From assembly GCA_030690315.1 (NCBI GenBank), contig JAUYGY010000038.1, forward strand, positions 17,755 to 81,754: a stretch of DNA of 64,000 bases. The letters are read 5' to 3'. This document shows positions 54,741 through 62,593 of this stretch, piece after piece. The stretch's first letter is position 1. Each line of letters opens with the position of its first letter. The notes under the pieces are model-generated. The model was not told where the DNA came from and made no database searches. It worked only from the letters and a program-made list of their open reading frames with translations. The position numbers were made by a program, and so were the translations under genes. This DNA comes from Aequorivita sp. (GTDB lineage: Bacteria; Bacteroidota; Bacteroidia; Flavobacteriales; Flavobacteriaceae).

Positions 54741-54780
54741 AGGCACGGGAAGGCACGGGAAGGTATTGCAAGGCATTGCA
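54741..54780. repeat. Four tandem 10-bp repeats upstream of the late promoter
   Basis: AGGCACGGGA, AGGCACGGGA, AGGTATTGCA, AGGCATTGCA: ten-base period, one helical turn each, abutting the -33 side of the late promoter. Likely binding sites for a late activator. Confidence 0.75.
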
Positions 54781-54837
54781 ACGATAAAACAGTTTAGGCT
54801 ACTTTACGGCACGTTACGACAGGAACGGACAGGGAAC

Positions 54838-54882
54838 AAAAAAACCCGGTTGCAACGCTGGGCGGTGCAACCGGGTTTTTAA
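54838..54882 (-). terminator. Terminator at the end of the early block
   Basis: Perfect 14-bp stem AAAACCCGGTTGCA / TGCAACCGGGTTTT with an 11-base loop and A/T runs at both sides. Separates early genes from the late promoter region. Confidence 0.92.
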
Positions 54883-54905
54883 AAATGGTGGTGTGTTACT
54901 AGCTA

Positions 54906-55154
54906 TTAATTTATTACTGGCCAATTCCAATTCATAGGCTCATCTCCTTTATTAGCAGAAGTAACCCATAAATCTAAATTACCATCTGTTATCACTTTCA
55001 AATTCACACATTCATCACTCCATACGGCTGTAATAATTGCAGGTAACTTGTCTTGTGTATTGCAACTCCCATTTAAGGTGTTTGCAGCTTCCATTTTGGC
55101 TTTGTCAGCCGATGTTGTGTTGTAAATCACAACTCTTCCTATTGTAGGTTTCAT
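54906..55154 (-). CDS. Small phage-type protein (MKPTIGRVV family)
   Basis: 82 residues from ATG 55154 (MKPTIGRVVIYNT); an in-frame ATG at 55226 would add 24 poor residues. The pattern AVWSDECVNLKVITDG...WNWP is that of a small protein common in phages of many hosts (start MKPTxGR, end WHWP). Function unknown; last gene before the early terminator. Confidence 0.8.
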   Translation of the reverse strand: MKPTIGRVVIYNTTSADKAKMEAANTLNGSCNTQDKLPAIITAVWSDECVNLKVITDGNLDLWVTSANKGDEPMNWNWPVIN

Positions 55155-55250
55155 AATAAAATGGGTTTTATAAAGCCGCCCAAGGCGTTTATTTTTAAGA
55201 AGTAACGCCGCTTTCTGTAATTGCATGGCGGTCTGAATTGGTCCAGGTAT

Positions 55251-55397
55251 TTATTTTTTATTGGGTTCTTCTTCTCCGCACCATTTACAGCGAGTGCGGT
55301 AATATTCTCTTGTATAATTTCTGTCTATGTTTGGTCCGTCAACCCATTTTTCTAATCTGAATTGGTGTCCCTAAAATCTACATTTCCAGTTTTTCAT
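55251..55397 (-). pseudogene. Zinc-ribbon protein interrupted by amber codon 9
   Basis: ATG at 55397 overlaps the previous stop (ATGA), then MKNWKCRF, a TAG codon at 55373-55371, and GHQFRLEKW...CKWCGEEEPNKK to a stop at 55251. Apart from the amber the frame has the C...GH...CxxCG plan of small phage zinc-ribbon (DUF1660-like) proteins. TTG to TAG by one change would explain it. Element genes such as the integrase and repressor stop at TAG, so recoding is unlikely. Confidence 0.65.
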
Positions 55398-55642
55398 AAT
55401 TCCTCCTTTAAACTTTCATAACCAACAGCATCGCCCAACTCCTCTACTATCAATTTAATGTGCTTACTGTTCAAAACCTTTACACTTTTGGTGTATTTTA
55501 CATTGCTGGCCTCGTTTACCGTATCAACTGCAAACTGGATTGCGGAGCGCACCGTTTTTTCGGGCAGCTTGTTATACATTTTGTGAATTTCCGCTTTAGT
55601 TGCGTTGGTAGGGATTGGCTTTAATTCTGTGGCTTGGCTCAT
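55394..55642 (-). CDS. Small element protein, 82 residues
   Basis: MSQATELKPIPTNATKAE..., helical, soluble, acidic end (ESLKEEL). Overlaps both neighbours by 4 bases (ATGA), so translation is coupled. No family recognised. Confidence 0.72.
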   Translation of the reverse strand: MSQATELKPIPTNATKAEIHKMYNKLPEKTVRSAIQFAVDTVNEASNVKYTKSVKVLNSKHIKLIVEELGDAVGYESLKEEL

Positions 55643-56241
55643 GAGTGAATGTATTCTTTAGCGGTTAATGAATTTTTCTTTTGAAGGTTTTTAAATTTTA
55701 CGTTTGAAATACTTATGCTTTCTCCCCAAATTATAGCGTTTCGGTATTTTGCAGGGGCTTTATTTTTAAAGTGATGGAACAATGTACCTTGTTTGTAAAG
55801 GTTGCGCCTGTGTTCATAAAAGCTGCGGAACAGAACGAATACTTTAAACTTCCACCATAACCAAATTACACGGTTGCGGTAGAAAACCAACGCGCCCATA
55901 ACTGGAAGTGCCAGCAATAGAATTGCGCTCGTGAAAAGGGCAAAAATTATAAAGGCAAAAAACAACAGGCGTTCCATTGCAACAAACGCAACCTGGTTTT
56001 TTTTATACCATTGCACCAGGAAAGAAGTTTTCTTTTTTTTGGTTTTTGAATAAAATTCTTTCCCTTCATAATATAGTGCTTGCTGAAATTTATTGAGCGG
56101 CGCAAACGCTGAAGCAACTTTTAAAAATACGGTGCTGGCCAAGGTTGCAATTTTGTTGCGGAATCCTACCGTTTTTTTTGCGGGTGCGGGATCTGAAATT
56201 TTCTTTTTTAGTTTTGGTTGGGTGGTGTGGTACGTTTTCAT
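55639..56241 (-). CDS. Two-helix membrane protein
   Basis: 200 residues, very basic N terminus (about 1-75), then two membrane helices (about 88-110 and 112-130, ERLLFFAFIIFALFTSAILLLALP) forming a hairpin, then a basic aromatic-rich tail. Lies in the early block, so it may remodel the host membrane or recruit DNA to it rather than act as a holin. Unknown family. Confidence 0.7.
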   Translation of the reverse strand: MKTYHTTQPKLKKKISDPAPAKKTVGFRNKIATLASTVFLKVASAFAPLNKFQQALYYEGKEFYSKTKKKKTSFLVQWYKKNQVAFVAMERLLFFAFIIFALFTSAILLLALPVMGALVFYRNRVIWLWWKFKVFVLFRSFYEHRRNLYKQGTLFHHFKNKAPAKYRNAIIWGESISISNVKFKNLQKKNSLTAKEYIHS

Positions 56242-56247
56242 TTGTCT

Positions 56248-56448
56248 TTAGTGGGTTAGGTTTTGCAATTTATTTTCAATCATTCTAATTATTTCAACTT
56301 CCCGTGCCTTTGGCACATGAAAAACAAGTGTCGATTTTCCTTCCTTTTCATTGTTTTCAGAAATTTCTACCCATTTATTCCAAGTGGATAGTGTTGTTAT
56401 TTCGGTAGGCTTTAGCCAGCCAGCGAAAAATTTTACTTTTAAACTCAT
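56248..56448 (-). CDS. Small element protein, 66 residues
   Basis: MSLKVKFFAGWLKPTE..., ending RMIENKLQNLTH. Start overlaps the upstream stop by 4 bases. Soluble alpha/beta composition; not recognised. Confidence 0.68.
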   Translation of the reverse strand: MSLKVKFFAGWLKPTEITTLSTWNKWVEISENNEKEGKSTLVFHVPKAREVEIIRMIENKLQNLTH

Positions 56449-56816
56449 GGCGTTACGGTTTTGGAAAGGTTTACTATTTCGGCATTCAATTCATTTTTTA
56501 CGATCTCGATTGCGTTGCGCTTAAAATCATCTTTGGTTTCTCCAACGTATATTAACAATGCGTGTTGAAGTATCGTTGCATGGTGATATTCTAACGGTAT
56601 CTTGTAAGTTTCCGCGGGATAACGTTTGTTTAATTGCTCTTGAATTTTGTAATACAACTCGGTTGCAATGCTCATTCGGATTTTGTAATCATCTCTACGT
56701 TCGTAGTTAAATCCTGTTATATCTACCTTTATTCCGCACAAATCGGCGTAGCCCAATAAGGCATCGGCAATAATACCAAGGCGGGTATATTTTACTTTTA
56801 GTTTAATGGCTTTCAT
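56445..56816 (-). CDS. Small early protein, 123 residues
   Basis: MKAIKLKVKYTRLGII... with helix-rich middle (MSIATELYYKIQEQLNKRY) and YHHATILQHAL. No family. Two bases from the upstream gene and overlapping the next. Confidence 0.68.
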   Translation of the reverse strand: MKAIKLKVKYTRLGIIADALLGYADLCGIKVDITGFNYERRDDYKIRMSIATELYYKIQEQLNKRYPAETYKIPLEYHHATILQHALLIYVGETKDDFKRNAIEIVKNELNAEIVNLSKTVTP

Positions 56817-56818
56817 AC

Positions 56819-57124
56819 CTAAAATCGTTTTTCAGCAACCAACTGGCCGCCTGGTTCGTTTTCGTAAAAGTGGATCACATTTGTAAACTTCATCAAAACA
56901 TTGTTTTGGAAGCGGTGCAACATTCCTGCAATTACCGTTTCAACGGGTTTGCGGTTCTTGCTTACGTATGAGTAGCGCACGGGGTTTACTTTTTTGCCGC
57001 TTGGGTCGGTGTCCTTCATATCATCGCAACCGTTTTTTAATAAGATCACCATTTTGTAGCGGCTGCAATGCTTGCAAATTTTATGGTCGCCGTGGGTGCA
57101 TTTTATGGGATATTCTTGTCTCAT
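56819..57124 (-). CDS. Early protein with Cys/His zinc motif
   Basis: 101 residues. The N terminus has C-T-H-G-D-H-K-I-C-K-H-C, a likely zinc site, followed by a beta-rich part. Overlaps the 47-residue gene by ATGA. Might be a nucleic-acid-binding or regulatory protein; family not recognised. Confidence 0.7.
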   Translation of the reverse strand: MRQEYPIKCTHGDHKICKHCSRYKMVILLKNGCDDMKDTDPSGKKVNPVRYSYVSKNRKPVETVIAGMLHRFQNNVLMKFTNVIHFYENEPGGQLVAEKRF

Positions 57125-57264
57125 AGTTCTTTGGTATCGGGGTATAATCTTTTCATTCTATCCAAAAAAGCCGTTGCAGCTTCGGGGGTTGGGAAGATGT
57201 GGGAACGCTTTACGCGGTTGGCGCCGGCATAATTTGGGGTGTAGCTTAGTTTGATTGTTGTCAT
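57121..57264 (-). CDS. Small element protein, 47 residues
   Basis: MTTIKLSYTPNYAGANRVKR... with PTPEAATAFLDRMK, ending YPDTKEL. The TGA overlaps the next ATG (ATGA). Protein-like composition and coupling support it. Confidence 0.65.
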   Translation of the reverse strand: MTTIKLSYTPNYAGANRVKRSHIFPTPEAATAFLDRMKRLYPDTKEL

Positions 57265-57278
57265 GATTTTTATTTGAT

Positions 57279-57650
57279 TTAAGTGAGTTCAACAATAAAC
57301 CGTACCAACATTGCAGCCGTTTGTATCGCTTCTTTGCGCTGGGCTTCAATATCGTACTGGATTTGGTTCTTTTTTATTTCGGCCCACAATTCGTCCATTT
57401 CTTCCAAAATAACCGCGTAACCTTCGTGCTGGTTGGTGAAGTTTTTTGGGAACATTTTTTTGGCTCGCAATACTTCGTTAAAAACATCTGTGGAAACTTC
57501 ACCTGCTTTTCTTGTATATTCTTCGGGATTTTCGCAAAAGCAATTTTCAATAACTAAATGGTTGTGAAGTAGGTTGCTTATTTTGTTTGCTTCGGAAGGA
57601 CTGCATAATTCAGCTTCCAAAATAAGTTGCTTGATTTTTTCTGCATTCAT
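57279..57650 (-). CDS. MazG-like nucleotide pyrophosphohydrolase domain protein
   Basis: 123 residues. The C-terminal half has the MazG-like helices HEGYAVILEEMDELWAEIKK and RKEAIQTAAMLVRFI, with the EExxE metal-binding motif (EEMDE). Such phage proteins hydrolyse NTPs or alarmones, sometimes to blunt host starvation responses. The N-terminal 60 residues are an unknown extension. Confidence 0.82.
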   Translation of the reverse strand: MNAEKIKQLILEAELCSPSEANKISNLLHNHLVIENCFCENPEEYTRKAGEVSTDVFNEVLRAKKMFPKNFTNQHEGYAVILEEMDELWAEIKKNQIQYDIEAQRKEAIQTAAMLVRFIVELT

Positions 57651-57673
57651 AATTTTTATTTGTTTTTAGTTAG

Positions 57674-57913
57674 TTATTCTACTTCGGCATCAAATTCATT
57701 CCAATCAATATGCGCGCCTTCTGATTCATCTGCAATTGCAATTCCTTTAAGTCCACAACCTACGCAAATAGCTTCATCACCTTCGTTAACCCAGTCTGGC
57801 CTATTTTCAGTTGTAAGTACTTCGGCGTCATCACCGCAACGATCGCAATCGCCCCAGTTTATTTGTTTCCATAATTTTGGAGGATTTTGTGTACCGCCCG
57901 TTGATATTTCCAT
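57674..57913 (-). CDS. Small zinc-ribbon protein
   Basis: 79 residues with CDRCG and, 24 residues later, CVGCG: a classic zinc ribbon. Acidic C terminus. Likely nucleic-acid or protein contact; function unknown. Six bases downstream of the putative replication initiator. Confidence 0.78.
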   Translation of the reverse strand: MEISTGGTQNPPKLWKQINWGDCDRCGDDAEVLTTENRPDWVNEGDEAICVGCGLKGIAIADESEGAHIDWNEFDAEVE

Positions 57914-57918
57914 AATTT

Positions 57919-59775
57919 TTATTTGTTTTTAGTTAATCTTCGTAATGTTAGTTCGTGCAACCGTGGCCCTAAAAGCACTTGCCATTCTTCCGGTAAGTTG
58001 TTGGTTATATAATGTGTAAGTTTCTGTAAATCATATTCTTTGCGCAAATATTTGTAAATGGCATTGTCCAGTTTTTCCTGTGGCGTTGTGGGCGGTTGCG
58101 GGTTCTTTTTTGCTTCGCGGGCAGCTTGTCGATCTGCAATCTGTTTTTGTTCACTTTTTCGTGCAGCTATTTCATCGTTCCGCTTTTTTTCGGCGGCTTT
58201 TGCCCTATTTTTTAGTGAAACGGTCCATACTTTTGCGGTATAGGCAAAACAAACATCGCCGGGCAACGAGCGCAACGGATTAAAATATACGCCTGGGTAC
58301 CAAACGCCTTTCCAGTTCATTTTTTTGAATTTTCGGATTGCATAGTTCAAGCGGAAGCGGAAGCCCATCAAAACTGTATAAACTTCGTTTTTTGTTTTTG
58401 GCTTTCCGTTGAAATTCAACGCTTTTGCATCAATAATTTTATCAATATGTTTTATTCCCGCGCCCCAACTTTCTGCAATTGGATGGTTGTTTAAGTAGAG
58501 TTTTGCGGCGGTTTTTATAAAGCATTGTTTTCCAATTTCCAAAAATTCTTCATCGCTTATTCTTGGATTTTCCACCAACTGCCTTAAATTCTTATGGTGG
58601 ATTGGAACGTGAAAATCGTGGGTTCCGTTTGCAAGTTCCGCAGCGAGATTAAAGCGGTGTTCACGTTTTGCGGTGCTGGTTTCATCCCAATACTGATTTT
58701 CCATTTCGACATCTGGCACCGCATTTTTTGGCGTTGCTCCAGCTTCGTTTTCTTCCAGTTGGTCCAACACTTTTGCAAGGCCTGGCATTTCTTTTAAAAT
58801 TTTCGGCCCCAGTTTGCTATTTTTTTCGGCGGGCGGGCTTGAATTTTTTCCACCTTGCAGATTGGTGGTCTTGTAGAAAATTAAATTTGAAAACAGCGAC
58901 GAAGGAGCGTTCCTTTCATTGGAATTAACAATTCCTTTTTTTTCTAAATTATTTTTAATTGTTCCAGTAGAAGATACTTTGTGTCCATGTTGCAATTCTT
59001 TCCGCTTTGGGGGGTTAACTCGTTGATTTTCAACAGTTGTTTTTTCACTCAAAAAGACGTCCTCGATCACTAAAATTTCGGGGTTCACAAGGTAATTAAC
59101 AGGGATTTCCGAGCCGTGGAATTGTGGTTCGGCAAGTATGCCCGCTTCTTCAAAACGCCTCTTATATGTTCTTATACTCCTTTTACAGAGGTCTAAACTT
59201 TTCTCTCCGTTCCGCTTTAATCGTTCAATGCGGTGCGGGTTTATGTCGCACTTTGGCAAGGGTGTTGGGGTAGTTTTGCTGGTGGCCTTCCATATCTTCA
59301 CGTATTTTTGAAGCTGCCCGGCATAGGCGTGTATAAAAGCCGCAAAAACATTTTCAGAGGTTTCGCGCAGCGGCTGAAACTTTACCTTTTCAAAATACAT
59401 ACCGTGGTTCTCGTTAAAACTTTCAACCGCGGCGTTGTATTCTGCTTTTTCGGTATTGTAGAGATAACTGTACTTTTTTCTGAATAGGGAAATAAGCACG
59501 TTTTTACTTTCGGTGGCGGGTTCTTTTTCAATATGTTCCGCAACGGCTTTGTTGTATTTTTTGGTTGCGGCGTTTATGATGGCAAGTTTCCGGTTATATT
59601 CCGCTTTGTATAGGCGGAAGTTGTCCAGGCTTTGCTTAAAATTGAGTTCGGGCCAAATAAATTGCCTCGGTTGCGTTGCTGAAGCAACTGCATTTTGTGG
59701 GGTGTTGGCCAAGGCGGGAACCGCTGGAAGTAAATGTTGGGGGAAGCTGCTGTAAAAATGTGTTGCTGGCTTCAT
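57919..59775 (-). CDS. Putative replication initiator
   Basis: 618 residues from ATG 59775, which overlaps the previous stop by 4 bases (ATGA); ATG 59796 is an alternative. The middle (about 185-225) has a winged-helix-like segment, GEKSLDLCKRSIRTYKRRFEEAG, as in initiators of Bacteroidota plasmids and phages. Long charged helical regions flank it, and a basic helix lies near the C terminus. No polymerase, helicase or HUH motifs. Replication role is inference from size, HTH and position. Confidence 0.55.
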   Translation of the reverse strand: MKPATHFYSSFPQHLLPAVPALANTPQNAVASATQPRQFIWPELNFKQSLDNFRLYKAEYNRKLAIINAATKKYNKAVAEHIEKEPATESKNVLISLFRKKYSYLYNTEKAEYNAAVESFNENHGMYFEKVKFQPLRETSENVFAAFIHAYAGQLQKYVKIWKATSKTTPTPLPKCDINPHRIERLKRNGEKSLDLCKRSIRTYKRRFEEAGILAEPQFHGSEIPVNYLVNPEILVIEDVFLSEKTTVENQRVNPPKRKELQHGHKVSSTGTIKNNLEKKGIVNSNERNAPSSLFSNLIFYKTTNLQGGKNSSPPAEKNSKLGPKILKEMPGLAKVLDQLEENEAGATPKNAVPDVEMENQYWDETSTAKREHRFNLAAELANGTHDFHVPIHHKNLRQLVENPRISDEEFLEIGKQCFIKTAAKLYLNNHPIAESWGAGIKHIDKIIDAKALNFNGKPKTKNEVYTVLMGFRFRLNYAIRKFKKMNWKGVWYPGVYFNPLRSLPGDVCFAYTAKVWTVSLKNRAKAAEKKRNDEIAARKSEQKQIADRQAAREAKKNPQPPTTPQEKLDNAIYKYLRKEYDLQKLTHYITNNLPEEWQVLLGPRLHELTLRRLTKNK

Positions 59776-60140
59776 TGGTTTCTGTGTTTTTTCCAAGCTT
59801 CAACTACCTGGTTTCTTATTTCGATTAAATCTCTTTCCTCGCCCTTTTCAGTACAAAAAAGCCTTGTGGAAGTATTTTTTTTATTCCATATTAAAAATTC
59901 AAAGCCGTTTCTCTTTGGTGAAATAGAACCTATTGCGCTAATTCTCTTTAAGTCAATTGTGCCACATTCTGTATCTAAAATGCGCGGTTGGATTGAATTT
60001 GTCCTAAATTCCGAAAGTGGAAGAATGGCAAAATTGCCGGCGGTCATTGTAAAATCCTTGGGCATTTGAAACGTCCAAGTTCCTTCTTGAAAATCGGCAG
60101 TTACGGAAGTGCCAAATTGTACGCTTGTCTTTCCGGCCAT
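59772..60140 (-). CDS. Early protein, 122 residues
   Basis: MAGKTSVQFGTSV... beta-rich first half (GTWTFQMPKDFTMTAG) and basic helical end (EAWKKHRNQ). Coupled at both ends (TAATG upstream, ATGA downstream). Not recognised. Confidence 0.68.
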   Translation of the reverse strand: MAGKTSVQFGTSVTADFQEGTWTFQMPKDFTMTAGNFAILPLSEFRTNSIQPRILDTECGTIDLKRISAIGSISPKRNGFEFLIWNKKNTSTRLFCTEKGEERDLIEIRNQVVEAWKKHRNQ

Positions 60141-60514
60141 TACGAAACAATTTGAGCATCAACAACGTTGCAATTGATGGCGTTGGCGGTGGTTTGTTTC
60201 CCGTTTATCAAAATATCGAGCCTTATCAATCGCCTGCGTATCTGTTCTTTATAATAGCTGCGGAGTCTTTTTTTCTCGTCAACGGTCAAGGTTTCGGCCT
60301 TGGGGCCGTCCAACGCTTCCTGTTGTTTGTAGTAAAGATTCAGCTCCTTTTTTACTTGTTTTTTGCCCCATTGCTTTTCCGCATTGTATCGGTTGTGAAA
60401 ATCAATGTCTGCAATTGCGCCGCGTAGCATTTCTTTTGTTTTTGTGTCGGTTTGGGGGTCCGGTTGCGGACGGTTGTCTAAATAGTGTGCTGGCAATTGT
60501 GGTAAATTTTTCAT
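60140..60514 (-). CDS. Early protein, 124 residues
   Basis: MKNLPQLPAHYLDNRP... mainly charged helices (YNAEKQWGKKQVKKELNLYYKQQEAL). Stop overlaps the next start. No family recognised. Confidence 0.68.
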   Translation of the reverse strand: MKNLPQLPAHYLDNRPQPDPQTDTKTKEMLRGAIADIDFHNRYNAEKQWGKKQVKKELNLYYKQQEALDGPKAETLTVDEKKRLRSYYKEQIRRRLIRLDILINGKQTTANAINCNVVDAQIVS

Positions 60515-60535
60515 TCGTCTTGGGTTTTGGTTAAA

Positions 60536-60724
60536 CTATTTTGGTGAATAATCGTTGAGCGCATTAACAATTAGATCGGCAACCTCTTGGGTTTCCTTTT
60601 CGGTTTGTTGGGGGCCAACATCGCAAATAAATCTGCTGATGTTAAACACTTTTCCGGGCTTTTCTTCGCCTTCAAAAATGCTGGTTCCTTTGCGGTCAGT
60701 TACTTTGGTAAATTTTGTTTTCAT
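60536..60724 (-). CDS. Early protein, 62 residues
   Basis: MKTKFTKVTDRKGTSIFEG..., with a helical end QEVADLIVNALNDYSPK. Similar short proteins occur in other phages of Gram-negative hosts, function unknown. Own ATG, 21-24 bases from each neighbour. Confidence 0.68.
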   Translation of the reverse strand: MKTKFTKVTDRKGTSIFEGEEKPGKVFNISRFICDVGPQQTEKETQEVADLIVNALNDYSPK

Positions 60725-60748
60725 TTTATTTAAGTTTTGGTTAAAAAT

Positions 60749-60949
60749 TTATTCTATTTCAGTTTGAATGCTGTACCCGTAATGATCTCTTAATTCAAGT
60801 ACAAAATCATTGTCTATTTCTCGAAAACAAGAGATATAGACCGTTCTTTTCGCCGCTGAATACCGAAAGTCTTTTTTAATTCTTTGGTGCAAATAATAGC
60901 GGCGGTTGCGCTTTTTTAAGGGGGGGGGGGGGGTAATTGCATTGTTCAT
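60749..60949 (-). CDS. Early protein with C14 tract near its start
   Basis: 66 residues from ATG 60949 (MNNAITPPPPLKKRNRRYY). Codons 6-10 lie in an uninterrupted run of 14 C on the coding strand, in a genome below half GC. Slippage by one base would shift the frame and truncate the protein, so it may be phase-variable. An ATG at 60976 is also in frame. Basic N terminus, no family. Confidence 0.65.
   Translation of the reverse strand: MNNAITPPPPLKKRNRRYYLHQRIKKDFRYSAAKRTVYISCFREIDNDFVLELRDHYGYSIQTEIE
60920..60933. repeat. G14 homopolymer tract
   Basis: Fourteen G in a row on the plus strand, inside the start of the 60749-60949 gene. By far the longest G/C homopolymer in the window. Sequencing length error possible. 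Confidence 0.9.
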
Positions 60950-60963
60950 AATTTTATCGGTTT

Positions 60964-61392
60964 TTAAAACGGGCATTCGGCCCTTTCTTCAATTCGTTTT
61001 TTATCTTCGGTATGCCATTTTTTTACGTTGGCGCGCAGGGTCATTATTGTAATGTTCTGCATCAAATAACCTTCCAGCACATCATCCCTATCCAGCGTGG
61101 CGTTTTTTCCGCGCATTCCTTTTTTTAATATGTACCCGGTTTCTATACAGAAATCCCTAAATTCTTCAAGGGAAACAACAAAGGATTTTCCGCGTTGGGT
61201 GGCGCTGCACTTCCAAAGATTGTATCGATCGTAAACAGGATCAATATTTTTCCTTTTCAATCTATAATGCTTGTGGCACAATCCGCCCTTTCTTGCAACG
61301 GCATCATTGGAACATGCATAGGCACAACAATAGCGGCCTTTTTCTTTTTTGGCCTCTGAAATACAAAACGGCAATTCCTTGGTTTCTTCCAT
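60964..61392 (-). CDS. HNH-like zinc-binding protein
   Basis: 142 residues. N-terminal zinc motif CCAYACSNDAVARKGGLCHKHY (Cys, Cys, Cys, His), then a segment DRDDVLEGYLMQN...TLRANVKK that resembles the LDRIDNxxGYxxxN...WxTxxxQ end of phage HNH endonucleases, but lacking the usual second metal His. A divergent or inactive HNH protein is the best guess. Confidence 0.6.
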   Translation of the reverse strand: MEETKELPFCISEAKKEKGRYCCAYACSNDAVARKGGLCHKHYRLKRKNIDPVYDRYNLWKCSATQRGKSFVVSLEEFRDFCIETGYILKKGMRGKNATLDRDDVLEGYLMQNITIMTLRANVKKWHTEDKKRIEERAECPF

Positions 61393-61410
61393 AAAAAAAC
61401 ACGCGGCGGG

Positions 61411-61680
61411 CTACCTTGCCGGTAGCCGTTTGCGTGTGGTTTTAGCAAACTTTACAGCTTGCAGATTGGTATTTTTGAACGTTATGTTATTGTCGCGGAT
61501 AACCATATCCCTAACCAGCGCATCGGTGCTGTGTTCGGGCAGCAACTGGAACCGTTGCTTTTTGCGCTTGGGGGAAGAAGCCGGAACGGTGGCCGCGCTC
61601 GTGAGGGCAGCGCGGCACTTTTCCTGTTCCGCTGGGGATAAGGCTTCAAAAAGTTGCAAAATGGTTACTGCTTGCAGCAT
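61411..61680 (-). CDS. Early protein, 89 residues
   Basis: Start chosen at ATG 61680 (MLQAVTILQLFEALSPAEQEK) rather than 61731. Basic C terminus (KFAKTTRKRLPAR). Resembles other small phage regulators in size; not recognised. Upstream, AAGCTGCAA occurs twice (61701-61709, 61730-61738) and AACCTTTG at 61734-61741 on the minus strand may be a -7 element. Confidence 0.62.
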   Translation of the reverse strand: MLQAVTILQLFEALSPAEQEKCRAALTSAATVPASSPKRKKQRFQLLPEHSTDALVRDMVIRDNNITFKNTNLQAVKFAKTTRKRLPAR

Positions 61681-61817
61681 AACTTTTATTTGTACCTTTG
61701 AAGCTGCAATGGGTGTGGTAACTCGTTGCAAGCTGCAAAGGTTGTTAATTCAATTTTTGTGGTAACATTTGTCTAGGTCCATCGGTGGTACGGTGGGCCT
61801 TTTTTTTATGGTAAATT

Positions 61818-62255
61818 TTATTTGTCTAAGGCGCGCGAAAAAAAGAAACCCGCCGCATTCCCAAAATAGCGGCGGGCATTTCTTAACCAAATATTAAACT
61901 TGCCGTTTACCGCGGCTGGGTTTAATGCGATTGCTTCCGGCCATGCGAAAGCTATATTGTTGGGAAATAAAAGACTTGAAATGCTATCCGTTTGGTCCAT
62001 TTCCTCAAATTCCAAAAAGATGCCTTTTAAAGTTGCAAAAACACATCTAACGCGGGAACGGTCTGCAAACAATCCTATTTCTTTTACGTAATTGCAAAAA
62101 CGATGAAACCTTGAAAGGGAAGTCCAGGACGTTACAATACTGTTGTTGTTTTCCTTAATGCAAAGGCCGGGCATAAATACTGGTGTATTGCCGGATGCAA
62201 ACAATATGCTTCCCATAATGTTACTGGCAATCTGATGTTTACGTTTTTGGCACAT
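61818..62255 (-). CDS. Early protein, 145 residues, C terminus uncertain
   Basis: MCQKRKHQIASNIMG..., middle with WTSLSRFHRFCNYVKEIG. No family recognised. A strong terminator hairpin (61837-61876) lies inside the last 20 codons of the frame, so the true end may be earlier, for example after a missed frameshift, or the terminator overlaps coding sequence. Confidence 0.55.
   Translation of the reverse strand: MCQKRKHQIASNIMGSILFASGNTPVFMPGLCIKENNNSIVTSWTSLSRFHRFCNYVKEIGLFADRSRVRCVFATLKGIFLEFEEMDQTDSISSLLFPNNIAFAWPEAIALNPAAVNGKFNIWLRNARRYFGNAAGFFFSRALDK
61837..61876 (-). terminator. Terminator of the first early operon
   Basis: On the minus strand CCCGCCGC, 12-base loop, GCGGCGGG, then TTTCTTTTTTT. 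It would end transcripts from the divergent lytic promoter after two genes unless antiterminated. Confidence 0.88.
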
Positions 62256-62293
62256 AATTTGGAATGTGTGGATTAACTAACTTAAAATTTCAA

Positions 62294-62575
62294 TTATGCA
62301 GTTGCAACTTCCTTTGCAATGGCCTTTGTGGCCGTACCCTTCCCTTTCTCTTTTTCTTCTTCTTCTTTATGGATGATTGCCCAGGCTTCGGCGGCGTGTG
62401 CATACTTTTTATCGTAGATAACCTTGTCCACGGTGTTTGAAGATACGTCAAATTCATCGCCAACAATAGAAGCTGCTTCCCGTACATTGGTAGCTTTTTT
62501 ATAGGTCAATTCCATAAACCTTCTAATGATTTTTGTGTTTCTGTCAACGTAATATTCTCGTAGTGTATTGAACAT
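62294..62575 (-). CDS. First lytic gene, HTH-like regulator
   Basis: 93 residues from ATG 62575 (MFNTLREYYVDRN). HTH-like core TNVREAASIVGDEFDVSSNTVDKVIY (about 28-53), then a charged tail EEEEKEKGKG. Transcribed divergently from the XRE repressor, so it may be the Cro-like or early regulator. Family not recognised. Confidence 0.7.
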   Translation of the reverse strand: MFNTLREYYVDRNTKIIRRFMELTYKKATNVREAASIVGDEFDVSSNTVDKVIYDKKYAHAAEAWAIIHKEEEEKEKGKGTATKAIAKEVATA

Positions 62576-62593
62576 AATTCGTATATTGATACA

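Noticed and set aside
54741..54780. Replication iterons
   Set aside because: Ten-base repeats abut a promoter and the initiator-like gene is 3 kb away; regulatory sites are the simpler reading, though origin function is not excluded.
55639..56241. Holin for the two-helix membrane protein
   Set aside because: It lies in the early block, upstream of the early terminator, and carries large basic flanks; a lysis role is less likely than for the 45046 gene.
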